A stretch of DNA of 64,000 nucleotides from Phycisphaerae bacterium (GCA_030429705.1 JAUIES010000003.1:124001-188000); one strand, 5' to 3'; numbered from the stretch's first letter, positions 19,101-26,207 are shown. Notes: a model not told the origin generated them from the letters alone. Made by a program: numbers and translations.

Positions 19101-19328
19101 CTCATGGTCCTTCATCGCCCAGTCCATGAGCTTGTCCTGATAGAACCGGGCGCTGAGCAAGCCGGACTTGTGCTTGCGCGCGATTTCGAGCATTTCGATA
19201 CCGAGTTCTTGAATTCGTTTATCTTCAGGCGCGTTGGCCGACGAACGAGTCGCGGGCGTGTGTGCTGGCTGAGAATCGGGCGACGAGCGTGTCGGCGCGG
19301 GCTTGGGCTTGCGAGAAAAAATTGCCAT
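16194..19328 (-). CDS. putA: Bifunctional proline dehydrogenase / glutamate semialdehyde dehydrogenase
   Basis: Oxidises proline to glutamate in two steps. Of 1044 residues, about 70-470 form the FAD-dependent proline dehydrogenase barrel (VFVNFDMEQFEVKDLTLDL, VRLVKGAYWD, LRVREYVPVGEMIPGMAYLVRRLLENTSN). About 530-1040 form the NAD-dependent aldehyde dehydrogenase, with VIISPWNFP, the catalytic Glu in CEMGGKNA, the nucleophile Cys in FNGQKCSACSR and the EEIFGPVLAV strand. There is no N-terminal DNA-binding domain, so it is not the self-repressing trifunctional form; the first ~35 residues are Lys/Pro/Ser-rich and disordered. A phosphatase gene follows. Divergent from ribF. Confidence 0.95.
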   Translation of the reverse strand: MAIFSRKPKPAPTRSSPDSQPAHTPATRSSANAPEDKRIQELGIEMLEIARKHKSGLLSARFYQDKLMDWAMKDHEFKVQLFRFVDAFPVLTTPDMVHDHLVDYLTQPGVKTPPGMDLALKAGGIAKGIATKSISGQIKGMASNFIAGTDAKSALGGLRDLWKDGIAFSVDLLGEACLSDAEADSYGEKYRDLITNLPSEVDAWPANERLETDHLGGIPRTNVSIKISSLSGRLNPIDHEGSINDLMTRLVPLLEAARDRGVFVNFDMEQFEVKDLTLDLFMRCCEAVDFQAGLAMQGYLKSGVADATKICDWARRTGRIVSVRLVKGAYWDYETIHAEEMGWPCPVWNEKWQTDRCFEDMTQVFLDACPQASDANATGLGPTALEPGRGGVKLALGSHNVRSIAAALAGLEQRGLPRNALELQMLHGMADQLKHAAEDMGLRVREYVPVGEMIPGMAYLVRRLLENTSNESWLKAGFLDNASPDALLAAPAPAQRDRHAAEKTDLYLVAPERHQLSPAVEGVGDGRAFFNESFRDLAMSSVRGAYASAITNARVPQVANDHTPEQAAEMVDAAERAFEIWRDVDQKTRSDVLVRAAAKMRARRDELSGVVLKEAGKPWTEADADICEAIDFCEYYARTSVELFDRSRLGKFIGELDERWYQPRGIAVIISPWNFPAAICCGMAAAALVCGNTVIIKPAEQTPGIAKILHDIFIESMREAGVEKFGVKPEQVMHFCSAPGETTGAALVRDPRVSLIAFTGSKAVGLNIIEAAGLTPDGQQHVKKVVCEMGGKNAIIIDASADLDEAVLGVRYSAFGFNGQKCSACSRCIVVDPAGPNGPHMNTFIERLVEATRALVVADPVRPGTDMGPVIDETAAANIRRYIDIAKTEGCTLALDTTIGATDTPGDPDSGTIPQKYIQPHIFTGVTPEHTIFREEIFGPVLAVIHAHDFDEALRLANNHAYKLTGAVYTRKPAHIEKAKRSFRVGNLYINRGSTGALVARMPFGGFGMSGVGSKAGGQDYLLQFVEPRACCENTMRRGFAPEL

Positions 19329-19433
19329 GTCTGGTCCCTATCGCCGCGGTTCCGGCGCGGCAACCGAGTATAGACCTGAGCGAGGCGATACCCCGTCAGT
19401 CTTGCAGGTCGCTCGGGCAACCTAGGCTCTGTC

Positions 19434-20378
19434 ATGTCTCTTCCTGTAGCGGTGACAATCGGGAACTTCGATGGCGTCCATCTCGGTCACCAGGCGCTCA
19501 TCAGAGCCTGCCGAGCCGAGGTCGGATCCACCGGCCGCGTTGTGGTCATTGCCTTTGATCCGCATCCACAGTCGGTCCTCGCTGCACGGGGTGTACCAGA
19601 GCGTTTGACGACCTTTGACGAGCGGGCGAGGGTGCTGCTGGAAACGGGTGCAGATGAAGTTCGCCGTCTCGCACCCGATGCACAACTGCTCGGGATGGAT
19701 GCTCGGTCGTTCGCCGAGCAGGTGGCCGAGACTTTCAAGCCGACCGCATGGGTTGAAGGGTCCGATTTTCGCTTTGGCCGCAACCGAGTTGGCGACCTTG
19801 CGTTGATTCGAGAACTGGGTGTCGCACATAATTTCACGACGATCGAAGTCGAATCAGTCGAAGTGGACCTTGAAGACCAGACAGTTGTTCCAGTTTCGAG
19901 TTCGATGGTTCGCTGGTTGGTCCTCAACGGACGCGTAGCCGATGCTGCTCGTTTGCTCGGTCGGCCGTATCGATATTCGGGTCGGGTCGTTCGATGCGAT
20001 CGACGCGGCAGGACGATCGGATTTCCGACAGCCAATATTGATGGCGATATGGTCATGCCCGCCAATGGCATCTATGCCTGTCACGCGACGCTTCCCGATG
20101 GACGCGTGCTGCCTGCTGCGGTCAATGTGGGGACGCGCCCGACCGTTGACGGGCACCACCGTTGTGTCGAGGCCCATGTACTGGGGTTGGAACAAGGCAC
20201 GCCTTGGGCGCCATTGCCCGGATTGCCGGAATACAACTGGGTGCTCGCGATCGATATTGTGGCGTGGCTTCGCGAAGAGGTCAAGTTCAACTCCATCGAT
20301 GCGCTCGTTGACCAGATGCACCGAGACTGTGCTCGCGTATTCGACTTTTTGCCTACCCCTGCAGGAGACCGCCGGTGA
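19434..20378 (+). CDS. ribF: Bifunctional riboflavin kinase / FAD synthetase
   Basis: Makes FMN and then FAD from riboflavin. The 314-residue protein has the N-terminal nucleotidyltransferase (TIGNFDGVHLGHQ, then AFDPHP and the SSSMVRW segment) and the C-terminal riboflavin kinase barrel (GRTIGFPTANI, NVGTRPTVDG, and a terminal LREEVKF helix). It uses ATG 19434, and its stop overlaps the next GTG start by four nt. FAD would feed the divergently encoded PutA, although no regulatory link is visible. Confidence 0.96.
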   Translation: MSLPVAVTIGNFDGVHLGHQALIRACRAEVGSTGRVVVIAFDPHPQSVLAARGVPERLTTFDERARVLLETGADEVRRLAPDAQLLGMDARSFAEQVAETFKPTAWVEGSDFRFGRNRVGDLALIRELGVAHNFTTIEVESVEVDLEDQTVVPVSSSMVRWLVLNGRVADAARLLGRPYRYSGRVVRCDRRGRTIGFPTANIDGDMVMPANGIYACHATLPDGRVLPAAVNVGTRPTVDGHHRCVEAHVLGLEQGTPWAPLPGLPEYNWVLAIDIVAWLREEVKFNSIDALVDQMHRDCARVFDFLPTPAGDRR

Positions 20379-21424
20379 CCACTGATACCTGGGAGACCAA
20401 TGCCACACTCGCCGAAGTTGCCAATCGAATCGCGCGAGCGTCGAGCATCGTCGTGCTCACGCATGTCAAGCCGGACGGCGACGCAGTCGGTTCATCGCTT
20501 GCACTTGTCAGAGCGATCGCGCAGAGTCGGCGAACCACCCCGAGCGGTGTCGCCTGCCCCGCCGAAGCCTGGTTCACGGGGCCGATGCCGATGTGGTTTG
20601 GTTCGATCCATCGCGATACCAAAGCGAGGCCGCTCGGTCCTGACCAGTCGATCCCGCCGCTCGACCCAGACCTGGTCGTCATCGTCGATACCGGTTCGTG
20701 GTCGCAACTCGATCGCTTCGCCGACTGGGTCAAGCCGAAACAAGAAAAGACGATTGTCATCGATCATCATCGGCAAGGTGATCCTGATGTGAGCGCATTG
20801 CGCGTGGTTGATACGAGCGCAGCGTCCGCGACCGAACTGATCGCCGAACTCGCATGCCTGCTGCTCAAGTGTGCGTCGCCGGCAGAACTCGACGAATCGA
20901 TCGCCGAACCGCTCTATATGGGTCTGGCGACCGATACTGGTTGGTTCAAGCACTCGAATGTCACGCCGCGTGTGTTTCGTCTGGCAGCCGACCTTCTCGA
21001 AGCCGGCGTCAAACACGAAGAGTTGTTTCTGAACATCGAATCGCGCGATCGCCCGGCACGGCTGCGGCTCATGGCTCGATCGCTCAGCACCATCGACTTT
21101 GCACTCGGTGGCACCGTCGCGATTCAATGTCTTCAACAATCCGATTTTGAGGAAACCGGTGCCGCTCCGCAGGACATCGGCGGATTCGTCGATCTTGCTC
21201 GCTCGATCGAGCAGGTTCGTGTTTCTGTCCTGTTGACTGAGATGCACACACCCGATGGCATGCTCACGAAGGTATCGATGCGAAGCAAAGGCGGGCCGAA
21301 CATGGTCGATGTGAACATCGTTGCCAATACCTTTGGCGGCGGCGGCCACGCGCAGGCGGCGGGCGCACGCATCGCATTACCGATTGCCGAAGCGAAGGCG
21401 AAGATTATCGAGGCACTTCAATGA
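20375..21424 (+). CDS. DHH/DHHA1 phosphoesterase (NrnA-like oligoribonuclease / pAp phosphatase)
   Basis: A 349-residue cytosolic DHH-family hydrolase. The N-terminal domain carries VLTHVKPDGDAVGSS, VIVDTGS and the DHH triad in VIDHHRQGD, all Mn-binding; the C-terminal DHHA1 domain has the substrate loop NTFGGGGHAQAAGAR. The family degrades 2-5-mers of RNA and removes phosphate from pAp. An alternative within the same fold is a c-di-AMP/pGpG phosphodiesterase, but no PAS or GGDEF domain is present. GTG start inside the ribF stop; four-nt overlap with the methyltransferase gene downstream. Confidence 0.88.
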   Translation: MTTDTWETNATLAEVANRIARASSIVVLTHVKPDGDAVGSSLALVRAIAQSRRTTPSGVACPAEAWFTGPMPMWFGSIHRDTKARPLGPDQSIPPLDPDLVVIVDTGSWSQLDRFADWVKPKQEKTIVIDHHRQGDPDVSALRVVDTSAASATELIAELACLLLKCASPAELDESIAEPLYMGLATDTGWFKHSNVTPRVFRLAADLLEAGVKHEELFLNIESRDRPARLRLMARSLSTIDFALGGTVAIQCLQQSDFEETGAAPQDIGGFVDLARSIEQVRVSVLLTEMHTPDGMLTKVSMRSKGGPNMVDVNIVANTFGGGGHAQAAGARIALPIAEAKAKIIEALQ

Positions 21425-22380
21425 GCGATCGTGGCAAGCAGCGTGGGGGTCCTTCTCGCGGTCAAGCCAGAGGATCTGGGGGGGCTCGCCCGAACGATGC
21501 CAAAGGATCGCGCAAGGGTCACCAGCCGCGCTCGCAGGGCGCGTCACGAAGTGCGCCAAAATCGATTGAGCCCGAAGCGGACCATCGCAATGACATGCGT
21601 AAACGCGTCAAGGATGCAGTGGGGCGGATGGAGCCCGACGCCCCCAGGCCCGGTCGCGAACGCCGCCCGCCATTGCGCATCAACACCACCACGCTGTGGG
21701 AATACCCGAGTCAGCATTACGACAGCCCGACGGTGGGCTCGATGCAAGGCGACAAGAACTATGTCGGGGCAACGCCGAGTTGGGTGATCTGGCAACTTCT
21801 CAAAAGGTACACCCGAGAGGGCGATGTTGTTCTCGACCCGATGTGTGGCAGCGGCACCACACTCGATGTGTGTACAGACCTGGCGAGACACGGCATCGGT
21901 TTTGACCTTGTGTCGCAACGACCAGATATCAAGCAGGCGGACGCCAGACAGTTGCCGCTTGAAGATGAGTCTGTTGATTTCGTTTTTGTTGATCCGCCGT
22001 ATTCCACGCATATTGACTATTCAGATGACCCGTCGTGCATCGGCAAACTCGATGCTGCCGACTATGACGAAGACGGACAGTCGGCCTATTACAACGCGAT
22101 GGATGGTGTGCTCGCAGAGATCGACCGCGTCCTCAAGCCGCGTCGATACATGGGGCTCTATGTCAGTGACTCATTCCGCAAGACCAAGCAAGGCGCGCGG
22201 TTCATGCCGATCGGGTTCGAGTTGTTTGCCATGATGACCAATCGATTCAAGCCGGTTGACATCGTTTGTGTCGTTCGCCAGAACACCAAGTTGAAACGAG
22301 GGAACTGGCACAAGGCAGCCGAGAAAGACAACTTCTTCCTGCGCGGTTTCAACTATCTTTTCATCATGAAGAAGACCTGA
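21421..22380 (+). CDS. DNA/RNA adenine- or cytosine-N-methyltransferase, orphan
   Basis: A 319-residue class I SAM methyltransferase. About 85 residues of Arg/Gly/Ser/Pro-rich, probably disordered, sequence precede the fold. Motif I is LDPMCGSGTT (about residues 138-147) and motif IV is VDPPYS (about 190-195), the D-P-P-Y active site of exocyclic amino-nitrogen methylation; motif order I then IV. No specificity domain of normal size, and no restriction gene beside it, so it is a solitary enzyme; the basic tail would also suit an RNA substrate. It is translationally coupled to ribF and the DHH gene, an unusual place for an orphan methylase. Confidence 0.78.
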   Translation: MSDRGKQRGGPSRGQARGSGGARPNDAKGSRKGHQPRSQGASRSAPKSIEPEADHRNDMRKRVKDAVGRMEPDAPRPGRERRPPLRINTTTLWEYPSQHYDSPTVGSMQGDKNYVGATPSWVIWQLLKRYTREGDVVLDPMCGSGTTLDVCTDLARHGIGFDLVSQRPDIKQADARQLPLEDESVDFVFVDPPYSTHIDYSDDPSCIGKLDAADYDEDGQSAYYNAMDGVLAEIDRVLKPRRYMGLYVSDSFRKTKQGARFMPIGFELFAMMTNRFKPVDIVCVVRQNTKLKRGNWHKAAEKDNFFLRGFNYLFIMKKT

Positions 22381-22383
22381 TGC

Positions 22384-23694
22384 TCACTCAGCGGTGGATG
22401 ACGACCAGGCAACCATGAATGTCAGGACATCAAAGAAGTCGGTGATGCCGTCTTCGTTCAGGTCGTAGTCCCCGGCGCTGAAGATGTTGAAAAACTGTTG
22501 GACATCGAAGAAGTCGAACCGGCCGTCCCTGTTCTGGTCGGCGATCGCTGCCTGCTTGCCTGCCTCATCGATCAAGCCGTGAATATAGCCGCCAAAGAAC
22601 TGTCCACCCAATGGGCTCAAGTGAACCCTGCCGTTCAAATAGCCGAGGTTGTCCATCTCTTCGTGACCGGAAAACAGGTCATAGAGATTGATGAAACCGA
22701 GTTCACGCTGGCGGGCAATCCGGAGGATCGCGTCGGCCTGGGCTTCGATCGCCGGGCGAAACGGGTGATGTGTGATCATGATGATCGGTACACCGGGCAG
22801 TTGCGCCATGTACCAGTCGACAAGCGTTGCCAGATTCGACTCGTAGAGTTCGTACACGGGGTCTTCGCCGTCGCCAAAGCTCGCATCGATCATCACGATC
22901 AGCAGATCCATTTCAAGAGACCGCAACACTTCACCATTGGCTGCGGTCATGGAATCTTGAAACATGAACGCACCGGCCCCCCCTCGTGCGAGTCGGTGGT
23001 AGCGCGAGCCTGCCAGGTCTGACCGCATCTCGACCGCGTTCACTTGTACCGGTGACGGGCCTGCGGTTTCAAACTTCAGCGTGCTCAGTGTCGCTTGGTC
23101 AGTGACACCGGTCTCAACCACGAGGCGACCGGCCTGCGGCTCGCCCGAGGTCAACCCGGTATCGACGGTCGCGACCGCGACGCCGTTTAATCGAACGGTC
23201 ATCAAACCGCCGCCGACACGCCGCGTGTAGTGCACGATTGCTTCATTGCCATAGACCAGGGCGCTGAGATTCCCTGGAAAAGGTGTGGGTGTGAGCAAGC
23301 CCCACATGCCATCAGGTGTGGCGTATCCGAGCGGATCGAAAATGCCGGTATCTTCACCGACCGTCGAACCCGGGCCGCGAATCATGTCGAGTCCGCATCG
23401 TGGGCCGTTGTCCGTCTCGTTGCATCGGCCGTCAAATCGTGCGAGCGCAAGGTACCCTTCGCCTGCGTTGCCATACGACTCGACGAGGCGATTGCGAACC
23501 TGCCAGTTATAGGACGCACTGAGCAGACTGACCGAATCGCCCGCGATCCCCCAGGAACCAACTTCACCATCTTCAAGATGCGAAAACAATGGCAAGAGGG
23601 ACTTGTGCAAGCGCTCGGACCACGGGCGATCCTGTCCATGAGCCTGCTCGGCGAGAAACAGACCCAGAGCGATGAAGACGATTCGTAGCATCAT
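22384..23694 (-). CDS. Secreted SGNH/GDSL-type hydrolase with dockerin-like tail
   Basis: A 436-residue exported hydrolase. The signal peptide (about 1-20, ending QAHGQ) starts at the ATG at 23694. The GDS block is GIAGDSVSLLSA with Ser54 as the likely nucleophile; a late D-x-x-H-like block is NGRVHLSPLGG. Between them is a beta-sandwich insertion of the kind found in carbohydrate-esterase-like SGNH proteins. The last 60 residues are two EF-hand dockerin-like units, DQNRDGRFDFFDVQQF and DLNEDGITDFFDVLTF, ending in AW and a short polar tail. Substrate unknown; surface polysaccharide esters are plausible. It stops four nt from the methyltransferase stop (convergent). Confidence 0.8.
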   Translation of the reverse strand: MMLRIVFIALGLFLAEQAHGQDRPWSERLHKSLLPLFSHLEDGEVGSWGIAGDSVSLLSASYNWQVRNRLVESYGNAGEGYLALARFDGRCNETDNGPRCGLDMIRGPGSTVGEDTGIFDPLGYATPDGMWGLLTPTPFPGNLSALVYGNEAIVHYTRRVGGGLMTVRLNGVAVATVDTGLTSGEPQAGRLVVETGVTDQATLSTLKFETAGPSPVQVNAVEMRSDLAGSRYHRLARGGAGAFMFQDSMTAANGEVLRSLEMDLLIVMIDASFGDGEDPVYELYESNLATLVDWYMAQLPGVPIIMITHHPFRPAIEAQADAILRIARQRELGFINLYDLFSGHEEMDNLGYLNGRVHLSPLGGQFFGGYIHGLIDEAGKQAAIADQNRDGRFDFFDVQQFFNIFSAGDYDLNEDGITDFFDVLTFMVAWSSSTAE

Positions 23695-23853
23695 GGATCT
23701 GTGATAGCATTTCACGCGACTCGATACAAGCATGAACACCGAAACTTGGGCTCGATCATGGGGCTCAGGAGGTCTACACTCTCCGTCCCGAAGCGGCCCG
23801 GGTGAAAATCGGACGAAGTCCGTCCCGTTCCCGCGCGGAAGATGGAGCATGCC

Positions 23854-24180
23854 ATGTACGCAATCATTGAAGAATCAGGTGGTCAGCGCAAGGTCGCTGA
23901 GGGCGAAACGGTCTACATCGACCTTTACGAACAGGGTCAGGCCGAGGCCGGGTCCAAGATTACTTTCGACAAGGTTCTTGTCGTTGGCGACGATGGCGGC
24001 ACCGCCAAGATCGGCACGCCTTTCGTTGATGGTGCTTCTGTGACCGCTGAAATCGTTGAGCCGGCGGTCAAGGGCGACAAACTCTTCATCTACAAGTTCC
24101 GGGCCAAGAAGGGCTACAAGCGCAAGACCGGCCACCGCCAGCGCTTCACCCAGGTCAAAATCACCAGCATCGCTGGTTGA
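23854..24180 (+). CDS. rplU: Large ribosomal subunit protein bL21
   Basis: A 108-residue bL21, matching family length: MYAIIEESGGQRKV at the start, VLVVGDDGG in the middle and the basic YKRKTGHRQRFTQVKI end that contacts 23S rRNA. ATG 23854 has GGAG six nt upstream; ATG 23842 would add four residues. The usual partners rpmA and obg are absent and a terminator follows directly, so it is a one-gene transcript. The 150-nt leader includes a small CGGAC-GAA-GTCCG hairpin (23810-23822) near the ribosome-binding site, a possible autogenous control element. Confidence 0.95.
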   Translation: MYAIIEESGGQRKVAEGETVYIDLYEQGQAEAGSKITFDKVLVVGDDGGTAKIGTPFVDGASVTAEIVEPAVKGDKLFIYKFRAKKGYKRKTGHRQRFTQVKITSIAG

Positions 24181-24206
24181 GACGACGCGTTGATCTACAA
24201 AAATCG

Positions 24207-24236
24207 AACCCTGCGGCGAGAGCCCGGGGTTTTTTT
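24207..24236 (+). terminator. Intrinsic terminator after rplU
   Basis: An imperfect GC-rich stem, ACCCTGCGGC with GCCCGGGGT around GAGA, is followed by seven T residues (24230-24236). It isolates rplU from the convergent flavin reductase gene. Confidence 0.75.
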
Positions 24237-24261
24237 ATGCAATGTCCTCGAGGTGCTCGGT

Positions 24262-24762
24262 TCAGAGCACCGACCCGACTCGAGCAGCAATGACCTCACC
24301 GACGAAGATCTCATGGTCCGTTTCGAGGTCAAAGTGCCGTGCGACTTCGCAGTCGAACGCGGCTGTGCAACGGGAGAGCACCGGCGAACCGGTCACGAGT
24401 TCATCGACGACGAATGAATCGAACGGATCCTCGTACTCCGGGCCAGGCTCGGTGGAAAACTTGCGGATCGCGAGTTTTTGGGTGGGATCGAGTTTGCAGA
24501 TGGCGAATGTGTGGCTGTCACGAATGAGTGGCGCAATCGGGTGGCCTTTGCGGGCCACGACTGCGATGAGGCACGGTTCGATTTCGCACCTTTGGACCGA
24601 TAATACGGTGGTTCCATTGCGTTGGTCGTCGAAGGCGGATGTCATGATGAAATGACCGCCGCCGAGTGTCGCCAAGGCTTGTTGGATGGCATCAGTCATA
24701 ACCGGCGCGAGTGTATCGGCGAATTGGCGGGTTCGCTGTGGCGAATTGCGCGGTTGAGGCAT
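24262..24762 (-). CDS. Flavin reductase-like FMN-binding protein
   Basis: A 166-residue split-barrel flavoprotein. Family features are GGGHFIMTSAFDDQRNGTTVLSV near the N-terminus (flavin phosphate site), CLIAVVARKGHPIAPLIRDSHTFAICKL in the middle, and the closing SPVLSRCTAAFDCEV and TDHEIFVGEV strands. These proteins reduce FMN or FAD with NAD(P)H, or bind flavin in unrelated oxidoreductases. The frame runs on upstream, but ATG 24762 gives the normal N-terminus and leaves room for the mraZ promoter. Divergent from mraZ. Confidence 0.8.
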   Translation of the reverse strand: MPQPRNSPQRTRQFADTLAPVMTDAIQQALATLGGGHFIMTSAFDDQRNGTTVLSVQRCEIEPCLIAVVARKGHPIAPLIRDSHTFAICKLDPTQKLAIRKFSTEPGPEYEDPFDSFVVDELVTGSPVLSRCTAAFDCEVARHFDLETDHEIFVGEVIAARVGSVL

Positions 24763-24810
24763 CTCGAACTCAAGATCAGTGGAGAAAAGTGTCGAAAAAG
24801 GGGGCGGAGG

Positions 24811-24840
24811 TGTTGCGTTGTGGGCGAAAGTGGGTATGAT
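24811..24840 (+). promoter_or_regulatory. mraZ promoter with MraZ-type operator repeats
   Basis: Two TGGG boxes, at 24821-24824 and 24831-24834, are separated by exactly ten bp start to start, the TGGGN-N5-TGGGN arrangement bound by MraZ in other bacteria; a degenerate third copy (TGTTG) lies ten bp further upstream at 24811. A -10-like TATGAT (24835-24840) abuts the second box, and TTGCGT (24813-24818) is a possible -35 at 16-bp spacing. The geometry fits autorepression of the mraZ gene that starts 32 nt downstream. Confidence 0.68.
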
Positions 24841-24871
24841 TCCCATGTGATGAATCGGGAGGCACTCCAAG

Positions 24872-25330
24872 TTGCTGTTTACGGGACAAGCCGAGGTGAC
24901 GGTCGACGCAAAACAGCGTCTGGCGATCCCCGCAAAGTTTCGGGCGCTGTTGGATGCCGAACGGGACGGGTCGGCGTGGTTCTGCGTGCCGTGGCCTCAC
25001 GAGAGTGTGCTGCGGATCTACACGGAGCAGCGTTTTCAACTGATGGCCGAGCGTCGGGAAGAGACGCTGACGCCCGATCAGGACGAAGCCGATCTGGAGA
25101 CAACGCTGTTCGGGTATACCGAGCGGCTAGAGATGGATGCCAATTTCCGGGTCAAACTGCCGAGTTGGCATCTCGATTTGATTCAGTTACCCCGCGAGGT
25201 CGTCGTGGTCGGCGCGCGGAACAGACTCGAGATTCGTTCGCGCGAGGCATGGACCGCCAACCGCGAAGCACGGTTCAACGATCTTCGTTCGCTGGTCGCT
25301 CGGCGCGAGGCAAGGAAGCCTCAAGAGTGA
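24872..25330 (+). CDS. mraZ: Transcriptional regulator MraZ
   Basis: A 152-residue MraZ with two SpoVT-AbrB half-domains: the first has EVTVDAKQRLAIPAKFR (DNA-contacting D-x-K-x-R-x-x-x-P), the second MDANFRVKLPSWHLD (diverged N-F-R-V-K-L-P). MraZ normally heads the division and cell-wall cluster and represses its own promoter. Here rsmH, ftsI and mur genes do not follow; the next features are a structured RNA locus and a DUF3052 gene. TTG start with GGGAGG nine nt upstream. In a lineage that has largely lost the FtsZ system, this MraZ may regulate only itself and neighbours. Confidence 0.93.
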   Translation: MLFTGQAEVTVDAKQRLAIPAKFRALLDAERDGSAWFCVPWPHESVLRIYTEQRFQLMAERREETLTPDQDEADLETTLFGYTERLEMDANFRVKLPSWHLDLIQLPREVVVVGARNRLEIRSREAWTANREARFNDLRSLVARREARKPQE

Positions 25331-25339
25331 TGTGCGTGC

Positions 25340-25735
25340 ACAGCAGAAGAGAGATCCCTGAACGCATGGATGCGGGATGGGTTGCGTCCGGGGTCGGCCC
25401 GACAGGACCGACTGGGGCGTTGATTCCAGGCAGATTTGTAAACTGACGCCAAGGACGGCGATCAGTGCGGCCCGCGCATGCGTCAAGGATGACGCCACGC
25501 GTGGAAGGGCAAGGATGCCCCGGTCGCGACAAACAATGTGTGGTCGAACGATCGGGATCTTATGGACAAGATCCTGGCGCACGGATGCGCCCCGGTTGGT
25601 TGATCTGCACAGTTTCAAGACTTGCATGTCGCATCGGCACATGCAATCGATGAGATCCCACACGCCTTCCGCGCTCCCTCCTGATCGCGTCGGACGGCAC
25701 CAACGCTCGCCGCGCACAGAGGCGAGCGTTTTTCT
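25340..25735 (+). ncRNA. Candidate CsrA-binding (CsrB/RsmZ-like) small RNA
   Basis: This 400-nt stretch has no convincing reading frame but a dense array of stem-loops with GGA in the loop. Perfect stems with their loops: 25363-25374 (TGGA), 25443-25465 (AAGGAC, eight pairs with one bulge), 25480-25495 (AGGA, six pairs), 25507-25520 (AGGA, five), 25556-25573 (ATGGAC, six), 25576-25591 (CGGA, six). A seventh, 25393-25412, has a larger loop ending AGGA. Four copies read CANGGAUG, the core of the CsrA binding consensus (RUACARGGAUGU). A plain 8-bp hairpin (25622-25646) and an intrinsic terminator close the locus. No tmRNA, SRP or RNase P landmarks are present. No promoter was found, so it could also be processed from the mraZ transcript; the 5' end is approximate. 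Confidence 0.72.
25702..25733 (+). terminator. Intrinsic terminator of the GGA-loop RNA
   Basis: A perfect ten-pair stem, AACGCTCGCC (25702-25711) with GGCGAGCGTT (25721-25730), around a nine-nt loop and followed by five T residues. It is one of the strongest intrinsic terminators in the window and it does not follow an open reading frame. Confidence 0.9.
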
Positions 25736-25776
25736 GTGTTTCAGCGAAGCGTGGTCGATTCGTGCATAATACCTGT

Positions 25777-26202
25777 ATGACTGGGTATTCCGGTACGCCG
25801 CTGGCAAAGAAACTGGGCATCAAACCCGGCGCGACGATTGCGCTTCTCGGCGATGCAGCGATTGATATCCCTGATCGACCAACCGACATCACCGTCAAGC
25901 GCAGTCTTCGTGGGTCCATGGCTTTCGATGTCGTGTTGCTCGTGTGCGCACAGTTCAAGACACTCGATAGCAAGTTCGACACCGTCGCCAATCGATTGAA
26001 ACCGGCGGGGGGGCTGTGGGTTTGTTGGCCGAAGAAGTCGTCCGGCGTGCTCACGGATCTGTCGGATGGCGTGGTCCGCGCGTATGGATTGGATCATGGT
26101 CTCGTTGACAACAAAGTGTGTGCAATCGACGAAACCTGGTCAGCCTTGCGGTTCGTGATCCGGGTCAAGGATCGACCGGCTCGCAGATCGAGCAATCGTT
26201 GA
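25777..26202 (+). CDS. DUF3052 family protein
   Basis: A 141-residue cytosolic protein of the DUF3052 family: TGYSGTPLAKKLGIKPG at the start, VVLLVCAQFKTLDSKFD in the middle and GGLWVCWPKKSSG. The fold is predicted Rossmann-like, and the family is known in actinobacteria and planctomycetes without an assigned role. ATG 25777 has no ribosome-binding site, but CATAAT lies seven nt upstream, so transcription could begin at or near the ATG (leaderless). It directly follows the terminator of the GGA-loop RNA. Confidence 0.82.
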   Translation: MTGYSGTPLAKKLGIKPGATIALLGDAAIDIPDRPTDITVKRSLRGSMAFDVVLLVCAQFKTLDSKFDTVANRLKPAGGLWVCWPKKSSGVLTDLSDGVVRAYGLDHGLVDNKVCAIDETWSALRFVIRVKDRPARRSSNR

Positions 26203-26207
26203 GTCGA

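Noticed and set aside
25340-25735. tmRNA, RNase P, SRP or 6S RNA as identity of the structured locus
   Set aside because: None of the conserved segments of those RNAs is present (no Ala-tag frame with a tRNA end, no RNase P core, no SRP tetraloop domain, no single long stem with a central bubble).
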